From Trichinella spiralis (taxonomy: Eukaryota; Nematoda; Enoplea; Trichinellida; Trichinellidae): a stretch of 64,000 nucleotides of DNA. A program made the position numbers and the translations under genes. The notes under the pieces are model-generated. The model made no database searches and was not told the DNA's origin. It saw only the letters and a list, made by a program, of their open reading frames with translations. The stretch covers positions 7,115,238 to 7,179,237 of the forward strand of contig CM012954.1 of the NCBI GenBank assembly GCA_000181795.3, given 5' to 3'. Shown here one piece after another: positions 38,447-51,906 of this stretch. Position 1 is the stretch's first letter. Every line of letters begins with the position of its first letter.

Positions 38447-40300
38447 CTTTGAAACGTCAACTTTGGAAACAATTTTTCAAACTTGAAAACATGAAATATC
38501 CTGCCCAAAGTAGCAAAAAAAATCAAATACAGCAATGCAGTATCAAATAAAAAACTGCTCTAACAAACAAAGTCAGCTTTCAACCTATTAGGAAGTCAAT
38601 ACAGCGCCAATTACGGTCAAAAGTGAAAATCAAGTACTAATAAAATAACAATAAAAAATCAACAGATTTAAAGTGTATCTAAGTGAAAAAATAACTTTCT
38701 TCATACATATATAAATGTATTTATAAATGCATAATACTTTGAACAAATTAAAATTATTACTTTGAAATACCGAATTACAGAATTTTCAATAGGATTCATT
38801 CTTTGTTACTGAAATGAACTGAAATTTTAAAAGAAAAGCATATTTTATCGTGCAACATTCGTGACAATTAAGCAATTTATCAAATTTTCCAAAATACCGA
38901 GTACTCTATGTGATTTTAAATGTCAGCTAAATGATGAACAATGAAAAGAAGAACAAAACAACAACCATTTATCGACTTTCACATGCATAATAATGAAAAA
39001 TTAAATTCATAAAACCAGAAAATAATCTCAGTAAATTCATATTTACAACAAATAGGTTATTCATTATAATTAATTTGAACTTGACATCAGTTCTGTAGAA
39101 ATGTTGGAAACACAAACCGAATTGTTTACGAGATTTGAGTCCTCTGACCAGTGTTCCTATTGTCCAGTATGGAGATAAAATTGTATGTGTCATCAATAGT
39201 TTGCGAATGGTTTGATGAAATATTTCCGGCCCATAAGCTGCTCCCCAATTGTCTCTATGAAAAGGCGATGTTGAAAATAATCACACACTGTTTGCATGCA
39301 GTTACGCAGCATTTTAAATAATAAGCTGCAATAATTTTGATGATATTTTGTTGTGACTGTGAACTGATTAATATATGCAGAGACTTTACTTGTAATGACA
39401 ACACAATACCAAGCTAATGTATAACGCACACGAGATTACACACACAGAGAGGCAATGCACACTGAGAGAACGCCGGAACAAACCTACGCACGCACACTGA
39501 TGACGTGAAACTACTGTACCTACTGTATTAGGTTCCTGCGCGCTCTTTTTGTATATATTTTGATAGCATGACATCGCAATACATTACATATTTCATGTTT
39601 ACTTTCAATTTCAATTGTATTTCATTTACTCGTTCCTCAATTTGTGCTGAAACAGGAAGTAAAAAACAGTTTCGAACCAAAAATGCAATATTGTGAAGAA
39701 CAAAATGTTTTGTAGCCAAATCCTAAATAGCATTTACATTATTTGCATAAGGACGGGTTTAGTTGAAGCAATTTCACAATTTGTTTCAAGTGACTGACAG
39801 AAGTGCCTGTTCATGCAATCATGCGCATAAAATGAAATTACCGTAAAAATAAATCAAGTTAAGTTATGAAAAACCCATTCAAAAACACATGCGCAAAGAT
39901 TTTAAAAACATTTTCCATTTCAATTCAGAAATATTAAAATTATCATTGAATTTATATTTTTATATTTTTGAATGAAATGAATTTGTTGCAGAAAAACTCG
40001 AAACATTAAATTTAAAATCTTTAAAAACATCAATTTAGCAAAGCGTAAATTGTTTAAACGAAAAGTTTTAAAATTTTCATTTGTTTAAAGTTCAACTTCA
40101 CATTAGTCAGTGTTGACGTGCTCGTCAGTGTTTGTTTTCCGTTGAACAATTTTGATCAACGTTGTGCAGTTGCAGATTATCCAACAGCTACATCTCAGCA
40201 GGTAAATTTCAAACTGAAATAAAATGACAATTTTTGATTTGGTTTTTTGCAGCAAAACTGTGGTTATAAATTTGTTTAGAAAATGAGAACTGAAAGCACG
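38447..40300. other. Divergent intergenic region between WDR62-like and the 40 kb membrane-protein gene
   Basis: AT-rich upstream region of both genes. A likely 5' UTR intron of the plus-strand gene runs 40202..40252 (CAG|GTAAAT...TTTTTTGCAG, 51 nt). It leaves a short leader before the ATGs at 40283 and 40301. No other exon is recognised. Confidence 0.5.
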
Positions 40301-43047
40301 ATGGCTAGATTCGCAGTTTTGTTATTATTGTTGCTTTGCAAGCAGGGTTCGATGAACGCGGAAGAATCAACATGCCCATTCGAAACTCGCCAAGTATATC
40401 ACGGTTACAGGTTTCATTCGTGCTTTACACTGGTGATGGACATTATGATGCCATTGGTGAGGACGGTCGATGACGCCCAAGAATATTGCAGAAAATACTT
40501 CAAGAACGGTGAGTTGGCCGTATTCACCGCTATCAGCAAGCAGATCGCGGAACCATCGACATGGACTCCAAATAATGTAAACTTGAAAATACTGAATGGC
40601 GGGAAGTTGAGATTGAAAAAAATCAATCCATTACATTCCGGTACAGTACGCTACAAATTTGAAATGTTCACTTCACACGAGACCGGAAATATATACACAT
40701 TCAATCGAATGAATTCAGTGAATGAAAACAACAGCTGGGCGATGATTGTGCCAGAATTCAAGCTGTTAAGATATGACAAAAATCTTGAAAATACACTGAA
40801 TACTGAAAATATAGGAAAAGACATTTGCACGACAATTGTCAAATCATACAACAAAAGTGACTTCAGCGTTGGACAGTCGTTCTTGTGCAATGGTGAGCAG
40901 AGTCGTTCGCATTGGAATTCGATAATTTGCAAGCACGATCCGTATGCAAATTGCCTACTGCAAAATGTGGTCAAATGTGAAACCGTATCACCGCAAGAAT
41001 GCATCCTAGTCAATGGGGTAGAAATTGCCAAAAATGCCACTGAACCGTACGGCAAGCAATGCGATATGAACGGTATTGTGGAAAAGCCTTACAAAATTGA
41101 CTGTCCTTGCAAATTTGACAAAATTGTATGCATGAATAAAAGTAGCAATTCAACGAAGTCTCTTTCATATGATGATGAATTTTGTGAATGCCCACTGCAG
41201 TATTGCAAATACGGTAAGCATTCGCATTCAACTAAATAAATGAATACGAAAAACCATATTAATTCAATCAAACAATTTTTCATTATTTTTTAAATTTATC
41301 ATTTCAGATCCCACTTGTAATTCAACCCCAAAAAAATGTAAAATGAACAAATCTAACGGCACATTCGAATGCTCGTGCATGCCGTTGTTGGATCAGAAAG
41401 TTATACACGAAAGTAGTTGAGTGATTGTCATGTTGAATTTCTCAATTCAATATTTTCCATTATCGTTTAGATACAACAGAACCGCAGGTAGAAGAAAATA
41501 AATTTGAAAATGTTTTGAATTCAACGACAGACACTAGTACTAACGCTACAAATAAGGATAATGGAATGGAACGGCGAGGTATGTCGTTTTAGAAACATCA
41601 CATATTGACTAATCCACCATAATGTAATGCATTTTTCAATTTTATAAAAAGCACTTTACTCAAAATACAATAAAAAGAATCAAGTATAATTAATTAGTAC
41701 TGATTGTCTGTTATTGTTTTTTAAAAATGTACAATTCTGAAACATCACATCTTGACGCTTAGGTGAACAAACAACGACGATCACTCCATCTCAATCACCA
41801 GTACCCATTACCGTAACAGAAGTTACAAAAAATATGAGTATGTGTTTTCACACTCACAATATCTGTCTCAGTGAATTTACTTAAATTTTAAATTATTTAC
41901 AAATCAAGCATATCTCCGTTTAGTTATGCATAAAACAACACCTGCAGCATTCCAGTCAACAACCAACACCAACAACAATAATTTTTCAGCAACTTCGACA
42001 GAAAACATAAGTATTTTTCATGTTTAAAATATTTTAAGATTAAATGCATTAATTTTGAAATGAATATAATGAACACTGTTTCAGAAACGACGCTAGCTAA
42101 TATCAATAACTCTTCAACGGTGACAACAAGTTCTACTGCTACGGCAACACATACTGCATCCATAAATTCTGTTTCTCAAACAAGTAAGCATAATTGCAAG
42201 GGTTATTAACATCATCATTTAGAAAAAATACTATACGATAATCACTTGCATAATCATCATTATCAGTTGAGTAAAGTAATAAATTATCAATGAAATTCAA
42301 ACTGAAAAGGCCAACTAAATTTTTCCAAATAAATAGATCATCATCACCAAATTCATATGCATAACGGTATTACACTCATAATAAATTATTGTCTTTTTTC
42401 TTTGTACCCATGAATTTGTACAGTTTCTGAACGAGTAAAATTGGAAATAAGTTGTAATTTTTTAAAATTATTCTAACACTTGATGATACACGACTGTGCA
42501 TTAATTTTGAATTTATCAAACTTATTCAAAATCATTTTAGATATTACAGAATCGCGTTTGGAGGGATTCTATATATACAGCTTATTATCGTTGAAATCAA
42601 AAGGTACTGAAACAAACAAATACTGGCAAAAGAAACCACGAACTGATACTTCAATATTTTTTCAGACACATCTCATAACTTACCGTCAAATAATGATCAG
42701 TGGGCCTATTTGGAAAACAGCGGAGTGGTGATTTTGTGTAAGCAACTGTTTTCAAATTGAAAAAATATATACATATTTATTTATTTAAACTTCACAAAAT
42801 TATATTATAATTCAGCGGATCTGATCAATTCCATTGAAACAGAGCATCCCATTACCTTCACCTATCTAAACACTTTAAACAGAATGACTCTTGGTAATTT
42901 TTGCTTATATTTATTTAAAATGATAAATACCTTAATTTCCTATAATAAAAACTGATAAGTACTTTCAGAGAATAATACAGTTGTAACCAATCGATGCGGT
43001 TATGTACAACTTCAAGGAAATGCGACAAATGAATATGAAGAAGGTAC

Positions 43048-43095
<48 letters not shown>

Positions 43096-44924
43096 GTTTT
43101 CTTCAACAAGCAATATTAATTTTTATTAATTCATTTTAGGCTATTATCATATCGAAGGCAAACTGAATGACGAAAATATAGCATTTTACCTTATAAAATC
43201 AACAGCAAATGAGCCTAATGGTATACTGTATTTTGATTGTTAAGAATTTTAAATTTTACTACTTCATTAAATATGAACATTTTTAGCATGTGGGCAAAAT
43301 TTTGATAAAAGAAAAGTCATTCTTTACGTTAATGGCTTTGCCAGGATAAAACCGTTTTGTAAATATTCAGTTACAATAAATATAAATAGATATGTGAAAT
43401 CAATTTTACTTTAGCAACCGCTACTGTAAAGACCGAAGAAGAAGAAACTGAAGGCCCTACGTATACGATAGCATTTTCTGGTGTAATAATTTTAAAACAT
43501 TCCAGTAAGTCAAAATTTTCAAGTCTACTAATGCTAAAAGGAAACCAGTGCACAAAATCCCTAATTAAATGTTGTAAAAAAGTGAAATTATGCTAATCGT
43601 TATCTTAATCGATTAATTACAGATTATAGAATCATATTTTTCATTTTTAGGATTTGATGTAAAATGGTATTTCAAACCAAATGATGAAATGAGCAAACAC
43701 AAATTTTTCGCACATCTAAGTAATGATACGATTTATTCTATTTTTTTATAAAAAATAAGTTTTTTGGAATAGAATATTCACATTTAAAAAAGTAGATTAT
43801 TCATTTGAGATATCATATGCAAGTCTCAATGTGTCAAATTATGAACAAAACTGAAAATGTGAAAATATTTTAGATTGGAAAAATACGAAAAGGAATGAAA
43901 CTGATGATATAGGATATGATGAAAATGTATATTTTAAATCTTTCGCACCAAGTATTACTGAAATCATAATAATTGTGTGTATTGTGTTTCTTCTGATACT
44001 GCTCATATCCACGGTAGCTTACCTAGTTGAAGTATATCAGGTTTTAATGGCTAAACAGCTTCATAATGCAATTTTTTTCTAGAAATTGCATGTTCAAAGA
44101 AAAAATAAGAATAAGAATAAGAAGAAGAAGAAGAAGAAGAAGAGCAAGAAGAACAAAAAGCAACAATATGAACAATATGAAAATGGAAATTCTTCTCAAA
44201 GGGAAGAAATGTTATGTGAAAATTTCAATTCTGACAAAACATTTGAATTTATAACATCGCCAAATAACCAAATGAAGGACTACGATAATTATTCAGTAAG
44301 TTTTTTCTTGGTACAAAATTTCACTCTCACGTATAACTCAACTGTCATACTGTATAAATTGTAATGTGTAAATTTCTGCAGAAAACCATACAAAGTTATC
44401 ATACTATATACCAGAAAAATGCAAAATTGTCCATCAGTCAAACTGCAATTTCAACTGAAACAGAAAGCACGAAAACTAGTGATCTCATGTCGGATCGAAA
44501 ATCGATTGTAACTTCAAATTCTGTACGTTGGATTTGCAGTTTATATAATGGAAAATAAATTTATAAAATTTTCAGAAAACTGACACTGATGCAAATGAAA
44601 CAGAAACTGCGACTGAAACAGATGAAGACAGCGAATCGAGTGAAACTTCGATCAGTACGCAAACCGGAGAACAGTCAACTAGTTTAAATTCTGTAAGTTC
44701 TACAAGTTCATTTCCAACAATTTTGCATAAATTTTAAAAAAAAATCTTTTCTACAGGACAATGATCAGTCGAAACAAAGCATAGAAGACGATGAAACGAA
44801 AGCTAATTACAGCGAAATTAAACAAATTTTCCCAGAAATAAAAATTTGTCCACAAAATGAAAAAACACAAAATTCCCGTTCTGAAGTTATTAAAGTAGAC
44901 ATAAAATCAAATAAGGATCAATAA
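40283..44924 (+). CDS. Unrecognised type I membrane protein with mucin-like cassette exons
   Basis: Nineteen exons, 937 aa, one frame: 40283..41213, 41308..41415, 41471..41578, 41763..41837, 41924..42010, 42085..42183, 42541..42603, 42666..42737, 42816..42893, 42969..43043, 43140..43220, 43287..43358, 43415..43504, 43651..43719, 43874..44040, 44083..44295, 44382..44522, 44576..44692, 44757..44924. A signal peptide (MARFAVLLLLLLCKQGSMNA; ATG at 40301 may be the true start) precedes a Cys-rich, N-glycosylated head. Exon 2 is EGF-like (CKMNKSNGTFECSC). Exons 3-6 encode Thr/Ser/Asn-rich mucin-like sequence, and exons 7-14 a beta-rich-looking stretch. Exon 15 carries the membrane segment (EIIIIVCIVFLLILLISTVA). 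The tail has a Lys run and Ser/Thr/Glu-rich repeats with YHTI and YSEI motifs. Exons 2-14 are all phase 1-1, while tail introns are phase 0. I know no family for it. Confidence 0.75.
43055..43094. repeat. (TA)n microsatellite
   Basis: About twenty TA units occupy much of the 96-nt intron between exons 10 and 11 of the membrane-protein gene. Confidence 0.9.
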
Positions 44925-46590
44925 AAATAAAATTGAACACATTTTCATTTCAGGTTTCAAGCAAAGGACATGCGACAACGTGGCGATCTTACATAAGCTG
45001 AGTGAACAATTATACACTTTGCTTTATCATAAATTCAAAATAATTTATTATTGTTATTATTAACTGAAAATATACCTATCAATTTCGAAATATCATCATT
45101 GTAACATTCACTTATTTAAGCTGAGACAATTCATTTGTTATGCTGGTTTATTTATAACTTATAATAAAATTTTTTTCATAATTGAACGTTTGTTTTAATG
45201 TAAATCGTATTATCGGGTAAAAGACAATTAAAAGCGCATGTCACTTCTCACAAAATATAGCAGATGTTTTCAAATATCACACCTTTTCAAATAATAAAAT
45301 CAATCAGAATGAATAATTCAGAACCATATAAAAATAATAATGACAACAATAAACAACACTTACGAGGAGCAGTCTATGCTGAGCATTTCGGAGAGCAGAT
45401 TCTTTTCTGGAAAATTTTCACTTCTTCGACAGAACAAGTTTGATTGTTTGAGTTCAATTTTTCTAAAACGTATTTTTCAAAAGAAATAATTCAAATAATA
45501 CAATCTTTTTTTGTAGTTAAAATTTTTTCGCAATTTACATCTTTATGTAAAAATAGTACAACTTTTCATTTCAAAAAAATGCACGACGAAAACAAAATTT
45601 CAAAAGTAAACGACAAAATATCATGGTGTCAGTTTGTTCTGTTGCATGAAAATTAATAAATTCAACAATAAAAGTGAAATACAACTCGTCAATAAAATCA
45701 TTATTACGCATTTTTTTCTTCTACAAATTTGCATCCGATACATTATATTCAAGTACAATCAAAAAGTTTTCATAAACTTCATTATTTTATCCGATGATGA
45801 AAATTATTTCAAATTATAAATTTTGATAAAATCCTCATTTTTTTAATATCAAATTTATATATTTTTTCAAAAATGATATTTATGAACTTGCCTGAGAGTC
45901 AATATAAATCATGCGCGCCATAAATGGCATTGTTCCCGCTACAGTAAACCCGTTGTCTCCTGTTTGTCATTTGTTTTTTTTTGCATTTTTATTTTGACTT
46001 TCTTTATTTATTGAGTTTGCATATTTTCACGTATTTCTGTTTAGATGTAGACGCGAAAAATTACAAGCAAGTGACCTGTAAGATATTTTAGTTCTTGATA
46101 TTTTATCGATCCTAGTCGGTTATTCGTAGGCGGAAGAGAAGCGTAGTGTTCATTTGTGAAATGATCAATAGAGTTTCTTTTTTTTTTATTTATTACTTAG
46201 TCTAGCGCAAATATATGCCTCGGTCTACTCGTTCACTTGTTACTCATATTTTTTTCCAACTTTAAAACGTCGTCCTTTAAAGTGAAATGATTGGTCACTT
46301 TGACTTCTTTAAAATTTTCGGATCATCAGGCATATGTTCAATAAAATAAATTTATATTAAATTTCACTCTCGTGTTAGTCTGTAGTTGACAGTTATACCG
46401 AACGGTGGTTGCTCGCTGTTCATTCTTCACTGGTAAGCACTGACGATTCATGATTATATAGACTTTATTTAAATTGTTAATTGTAAACATCCGGTTTGTT
46501 TTATTAGTACTTTTGAGAACAATATTCTTCTTCTCAACGCTGTTGTGGCTGACGCAGTTGATTTCCATCGCCTTGATTCTACGGATAACG
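44925..46590. other. Intergenic: 3' flank of the membrane-protein gene and 5' region of ACSL
   Basis: Contains an AATAAA directly after the stop and further A-rich signals. A possible extra exon starts after the acceptor at 44954 (TTTCAG|GTTTCAAGC), but nothing forces its use. From about 45900 the sequence is less AT-rich and is probably the ACSL promoter and 5' UTR. Confidence 0.4.
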
Positions 46591-49500
46591 ATGCTTGATA
46601 GGTGAGCCAAAGCTTTTATGTGACATGAAAAATCAATTTGATTCGCCTTCGGTCATTATTGCTTAAATTTAAATTAGTTCTCAACGTAAGGATATCAGTT
46701 TTCGGCCAAAACATGTCATAGGTCTGTAATTGAGCAGAATTTAACCTTCTGAAATTATCCACTTTTCCCAGAGGATGTAGAAATGTTATATTTATGACGT
46801 CCTTTTTACATTTGTTGCGTCATGTTTACTTGCGTCGGAGGACATTTTTAACTTTGTGTCATAAACCGAAATGTGTGCACAGTTAGTTAAACTTCGGCAA
46901 ATCGCTGCATGTTTCCGACATCTGGTCGCCGGATTCACAAACATGACAAGTAAAAAATCTGTGCCGTCTCCAATTATTGTCCCCATCAAAAAATAATTTT
47001 TCGACAATCAGTTAAGCTTTCCTGGAATGCTGGACAATGGGGCGTTATGATGTACCATTATCATTATCATTGTTATTATTCAGCGTTGTTTCTCTCCAGA
47101 ACGCGTGCTAGCTTTTAGTGTGTCACTGGTGCATGGGCACATGTGACCGACGGTCATCAGTTGACCTTGTTGTTTTTTCATTAATCTTATTCAAACATAA
47201 ATCAGATTGATTGTTTTATTTCTTTGTTTCAGTTTGACAGAATATTCTGCATTTACACTGCCACTGATCATTATGATGGTCTTCGGTGGAGCAATGACGT
47301 ACTTCGGTTTGAGCAGCAGTAGTCGAAAGTTGAAGCCGGCATGCGATTTGAACGACCAGACATCGATTGTTTCGGTAAGAGTTCCATTCGTAACATTCGC
47401 TTAAACAACCTTCCTTTTTCGTCTTTATTTTCCAATATTGGCTTTCGATCACGCTCTCACCATCAATAACATCATTACCTTTTGTAACTAGCGAGGTTAA
47501 ATTCGATCGTTTTTTTTTTCAATTTCATTAACGAACGCGGCGCTTGTCATACTGTATTATGTAATGACATGTAGGTTCAATAGTGCATTGATTCATGCGC
47601 GACAAATTTACTGCACGCGCCTCACTAAGTGCTTTCAAAATGTGATGGCGAAAACAAATTAAAAAAATTAAACCGGAAATGAAAATGAAAACGTACTTGA
47701 TATTGATGTTGAAAAAGAAATTCTGACAATCAAATGCGCTTATCTTTTGAATAGCACTGACATCACTCGCTGTTCTTGATCTGAAAATGCTCCAATACTG
47801 ATAATGTGCGTCTAGAAGGAAAATTTTAATGCGCTAACGGAACAGAATTTGCATTCGCACTGATAATGGCTAATTAATGCGGGAACTTACAATGATGACG
47901 TGCTGCGTGTGTTTGCTGAATAAATATTTTGAATGTGTTAATATTTCTAATTGAAGCATCTCTAAATGGTAATTTCATGTTGTTTTTCTTTCACATGTTC
48001 AGGAGTTTGAGAGTAGTCGATCGTCGAAATTTATTGAAAATGGTCGAGTGTTGGAGTATTTGTCTGACGATTGTCGTACGATGTACGATGTGCTTCGTCA
48101 AGGTGCCAAAGCGTCAAACAACGGTCCCTGCCTTGGTTATAGAAAAAAGATGCCTGACAACAGTCGTCCATATGTTTGGATGAACTTCAACGACGTGATA
48201 CGACGATGTAACAACTTTGCCCAGGGTTTACTTAGTTTAGGTTTGAAACCAGGCGGCGAATCGTTTGTAGGCCTCTATTCAATCAATCGTCCAGAAGTAT
48301 GTGAAACAGTACGTGAACAGAGCACCTTATGATGTTTTCTTTTATTTTTAAGTGGACAATTGCTGAACACGCTTGCTACGCGTACTCTATGGTTGTAGTA
48401 CCTTTGTATGATACTCTTGGAAAGGAAGCTGTGTCATACATTATCGAGCAAAGTATAATATACAAGATGATAATCGATTGATTAGCAGTTAATTGTTTGC
48501 AAAATTTTCATCACTTTTAGCTGAGATGAAAGTTATCATTTGTGACACTGCCAAAAGGGCACAGTCACTGATCGAAATTTCGCCCAAACATCCGCAGCTT
48601 CGTCATGTTATCATCATGGATTCATTTGATGATCAGCTGGCCGAAAAGGCGAAAGCAAATGGCATCGAATTTATACGTTATAATGCAGTAGAGTTGGAAG
48701 GCGCTACGGTGGTGAATCCATTACCACATGTGGTGAGCATTTCAAAGCAGAATTAAAAGTTGCTATTAAATGTTGAACTGTGCGTAATTTTGTAGATTCC
48801 ACGTCCGAACGATTTGGCCACGATCTGTTATACAAGTGGTACAACGGGACTCCCGAAAGGCGTCATGCTAAGTCATGGAAACATTATTGCCAATTCGACC
48901 GTCCAGATTATGTTCAAAAACGCACCAGTGTGCAGTAGTGACATCCTCATCTCGTTTTTGCCATTGGCACATATGTTCGAACGTTTGATGGAAGTATGTT
49001 TTCTTTTTGAAATAACAATCAATCAGTTCATTTATTTTGTTCTTTTCAGCTGTGCGTTTTGATGCTCGGAGGTTGTGTTGGTTATTACAGTGGAGACATT
49101 CGGCAAATCACAGATGACATGAAAGCGTTGAAACCGACTCTGTTTCCAATGGTTCCACGTTTGTTGAACCGTATTTATGATAAAGTAACAACCGAAGTGA
49201 ACAAGAATGTGTTTAAGAAGATCATCTTTGAACTAGCAATGAACTCCAAAATGCGTGATTTGGAAAAGTAATTTTGAAAGATATATATAGGTATGATTTT
49301 ATCGATCACAAATCTTACCTTAGGTCCATTTTACGCCGAAATACTTTGTTGGATCGATTGGTTTTCAAAAAAGTGCGTGAAGAGATTGGAGGAAATGTGC
49401 GCATTATTATATCCGGAAGTGCTCCAGCCTCGCCCGCGGTTCTCACATTTGCCAGGGCTGCGTTCAGTTGCACTGTGTTGGAAGGTTACGGCCAGACTGA

Positions 49501-50278
49501 GTGCGTGGCTGCCGCTTGTTTGACGTTGGAAGGTGACCACGTGGCTGGTCACGTCGGGCCACCGTCGCCATCTTGTATCATCAAATTGGTCGACGTGCCA
49601 GATATGAATTATTTTGCGAAGAACAATCAAGGTGAAGTGTGCATCAAAGGTCCGAATGTGTTTCATGGTTATTACAAAGATCCGGAACGTACACGAGAAG
49701 CATTGGACGAGGATGGTTGGCTGCACACGGGCGACATTGGTGAATGGACCTCTCGGGGATCGTTGAAACTTATCGATCGAAAGAAAAACATTTTCAAGCT
49801 TGCCCAAGGAGAATACATCGCACCAGAGAAGATCGAAAATGTCTACTTGAAGTCGAAATTTGTATCTCAAATTTTCGTCCATGGTGACAGTCTCAAATCT
49901 TGCTTAGTTGGAATTGTTGTACCGAACATTCCTTTGTTGGAAAAGCATGTCAGTGAGACGCTTAATTTGAGACAAACACCGGAGGAGTTGTTGAAAAATA
50001 CGGTATGCTTGTTTGTTTTCATTCATATTATTTTCAGTTTACTTGTAAAAATGGTTAATAATTTCCAGGCTGTTAAAAGGATAATTTTGGATGACATGTT
50101 GAACGAAGGAAAATTAGCCAATTTGTGCTCTTTTGAACAAGTGAAAGATATTTATCTGCATGGCGATGCATTCAGCGTCGAAAACAACCTACTTACCCCG
50201 ACTTACAAGGCGAGGCGGACAGAGATTTGCAAACAATTTCAAGAACGAATTGCTGAGATGTACAAACATCTCTGCTGA
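46591..50278 (+). CDS. ACSL: Long-chain acyl-CoA synthetase (ACSL1/5/6 type)
   Basis: Nine exons: 46591..46601, 47233..47374, 48003..48296, 48353..48452, 48521..48732, 48796..48993, 49050..49267, 49324..50002, 50069..50278, giving 687 aa, the usual length. Residues about 8-30 form an N-terminal membrane anchor (FTLPLIIMMVFGGAMTYFG). The AMP-binding signature is YTSGTTGLPKG (about 265-275). The adenylation core shows YGQTE, DGWLHTGDIG and DRKKNIFKLAQGEYIAPEKI. It activates long-chain fatty acids to acyl-CoA at the outer mitochondrial or ER membrane for lipid synthesis and beta-oxidation. The 11-nt first coding exon (ATGCTTGATAG|GTGAGC) is inferred from phase and donor only. From exon 2 on, the gene is secure. 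Confidence 0.95.
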
Positions 50279-51906
50279 AATTTTATCAATATTCATTCGT
50301 TTCATTTTTTGTTCTTCAACAATTTCATTAATCTCAGCGATAACTATAACCACTTATATATATATATATATATATGTGTATATATCATCTGTCTTACAGA
50401 AAAAATTGTCATCACAACCAATCACTCTGCCGAAATACACGTACATACCCAATACGAAGGTAAATTTCTCAGGCATGTCATTATTATCTATGTTTTTTTT
50501 AAATTCACTTAGTGCTACATTGTAATACTGCCTCATCTCCATCCAGTACTGTTTATTTCGCTTCACTCAACTCAAAACATTCTGTTAATTCTCAACTATC
50601 TCACACACACACACACACAATGTGACTGTAGTTGTAGTATTTGAAAATAATAATATCTTAGCATAGTTACTGTCTTCTTGTTGTAATGTACGTTTACAGC
50701 AGCTAACTTACGTGAATATGAATATAATGAATAAAATTTCAAAATATACTTACTTACTTGTTGATAAAATTGTACACTCAGTCATGATCTGTAGAAAACA
50801 AACGACAACAATAATGATTTGTGCACTCAACAATTTTTATGCAAATGAAAAAAAAACAGTGACACTGTCAAGTTGACATATCTTTTTGTAAAATAAATAA
50901 TACATTCATATTATACTGTATGCAGAGATGGAGGGATAAGAGAGGGAGGGAGAGGGCAAGCGGAATGGAACTTCTCTGGGATGCCACTGTACATAAGTAT
51001 GTGCAGATGATGGCATGAGGAGATGACAAAACAACTGCTATTATCGATAAGGAAGAATAGATACTTTTGAAGCAGGAGGAGAAAGAATTTTACAAAGAAA
51101 ATTTGACATCTCACTAGATTCACAAGGGGCGCCGTTAAGTAGAATGGATTCAACACAAATGAGACAATAAAGAAGAGTGAAAACATGGATAACATTAACA
51201 ACAGTAAACAATGAAAATTTCCATGTTGAATGAAACAAAGCACGCAGTGTTCATCAGTGGCTGTATGCATCGAGAATTCAGAGGTATTTTCAAAAATAAA
51301 GTTACAAGCCATAACCAAAAAAAACATAAATAAAAATAAGATAAAAAAAAGCAAGAAAACATGTCTACTTATCGCACTGCATGAAAGGAACGGTAGCTAT
51401 TAGAAACGACAATCTGCCTCACAGATGTATGGGTGAGTGGTAAAATTAAAACAAATACTAATGCTAATAAACAAAAAGAAAAAACCAACAATACAAAAAT
51501 TTGGCAGTATGTATGTTTACAGCTACACATAAAAAGTACAACAAATAAACGCTCATTTCAAAACCAAAACACAACAACAATACAAAAACTATTGTAATTA
51601 TTGGAAAGGAAAATATTAAAAAAAACTATTACTACTTAAAAAGAAGGAGTAAAAGATTGTGAATAGAATCGCAGAGCTTAACACCCGCTTTGAAATAACT
51701 GTGAATTTTGTTACACGCAATTTTTGCGAATTAAATGTGTAATAAACACTGCAAAGGCAGTAAGTGACAAATGAAATAAATAAACAGTAAAAAATATTCA
51801 AATTAGCAAAGTAATAAAAGAAAAACATAGCGCCGGCGCCGGCGTCGGCGCTTACCTTCCTCCCTCTTTATCTCATATTTTTCGTTGTCACACGTTTTCC
51901 AATTCA
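50279..51906. other. Convergent 3' intergenic region (ACSL / CNOT6)
   Basis: 3' UTRs of both genes. Contains (TA)n near 50354-50375, (CA)n near 50603-50620, an AATAAA for ACSL near 50731 and long A-rich stretches. A GC-rich palindrome lies close to the CNOT6 stop. No coding exon is recognised. Confidence 0.5.
51829..51852. repeat. Near-perfect 24-bp GC-only palindrome in the CNOT6 3' UTR
   Basis: AGCGCCGGCGCC followed by GGCGTCGGCGCT reads the same on both strands with one mismatched pair. It is flanked on both sides by AT-rich sequence. On the CNOT6 (minus) strand it starts inside a good splice donor (GGAAG|GTAAGC), about 50 nt after the stop codon. Confidence 0.85.

Noticed and set aside
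43055-43094. Regular repeats as possible CRISPR or satellite arrays (also 28291-28328, 50354-50375)
   Set aside because: Plain dinucleotide microsatellites with no unique spacers, in an animal genome.
44955-45000. Possible further exon of the membrane-protein gene after an acceptor at 44954
   Set aside because: The frame already ends at 44922-44924 and no donor within the last exon is needed; it cannot be supported without cDNA.
49331-49882. 183-aa minus-strand ORF
   Set aside because: It lies antisense to the conserved adenylation core of ACSL and has no recognisable content; it is a shadow of the coding strand.
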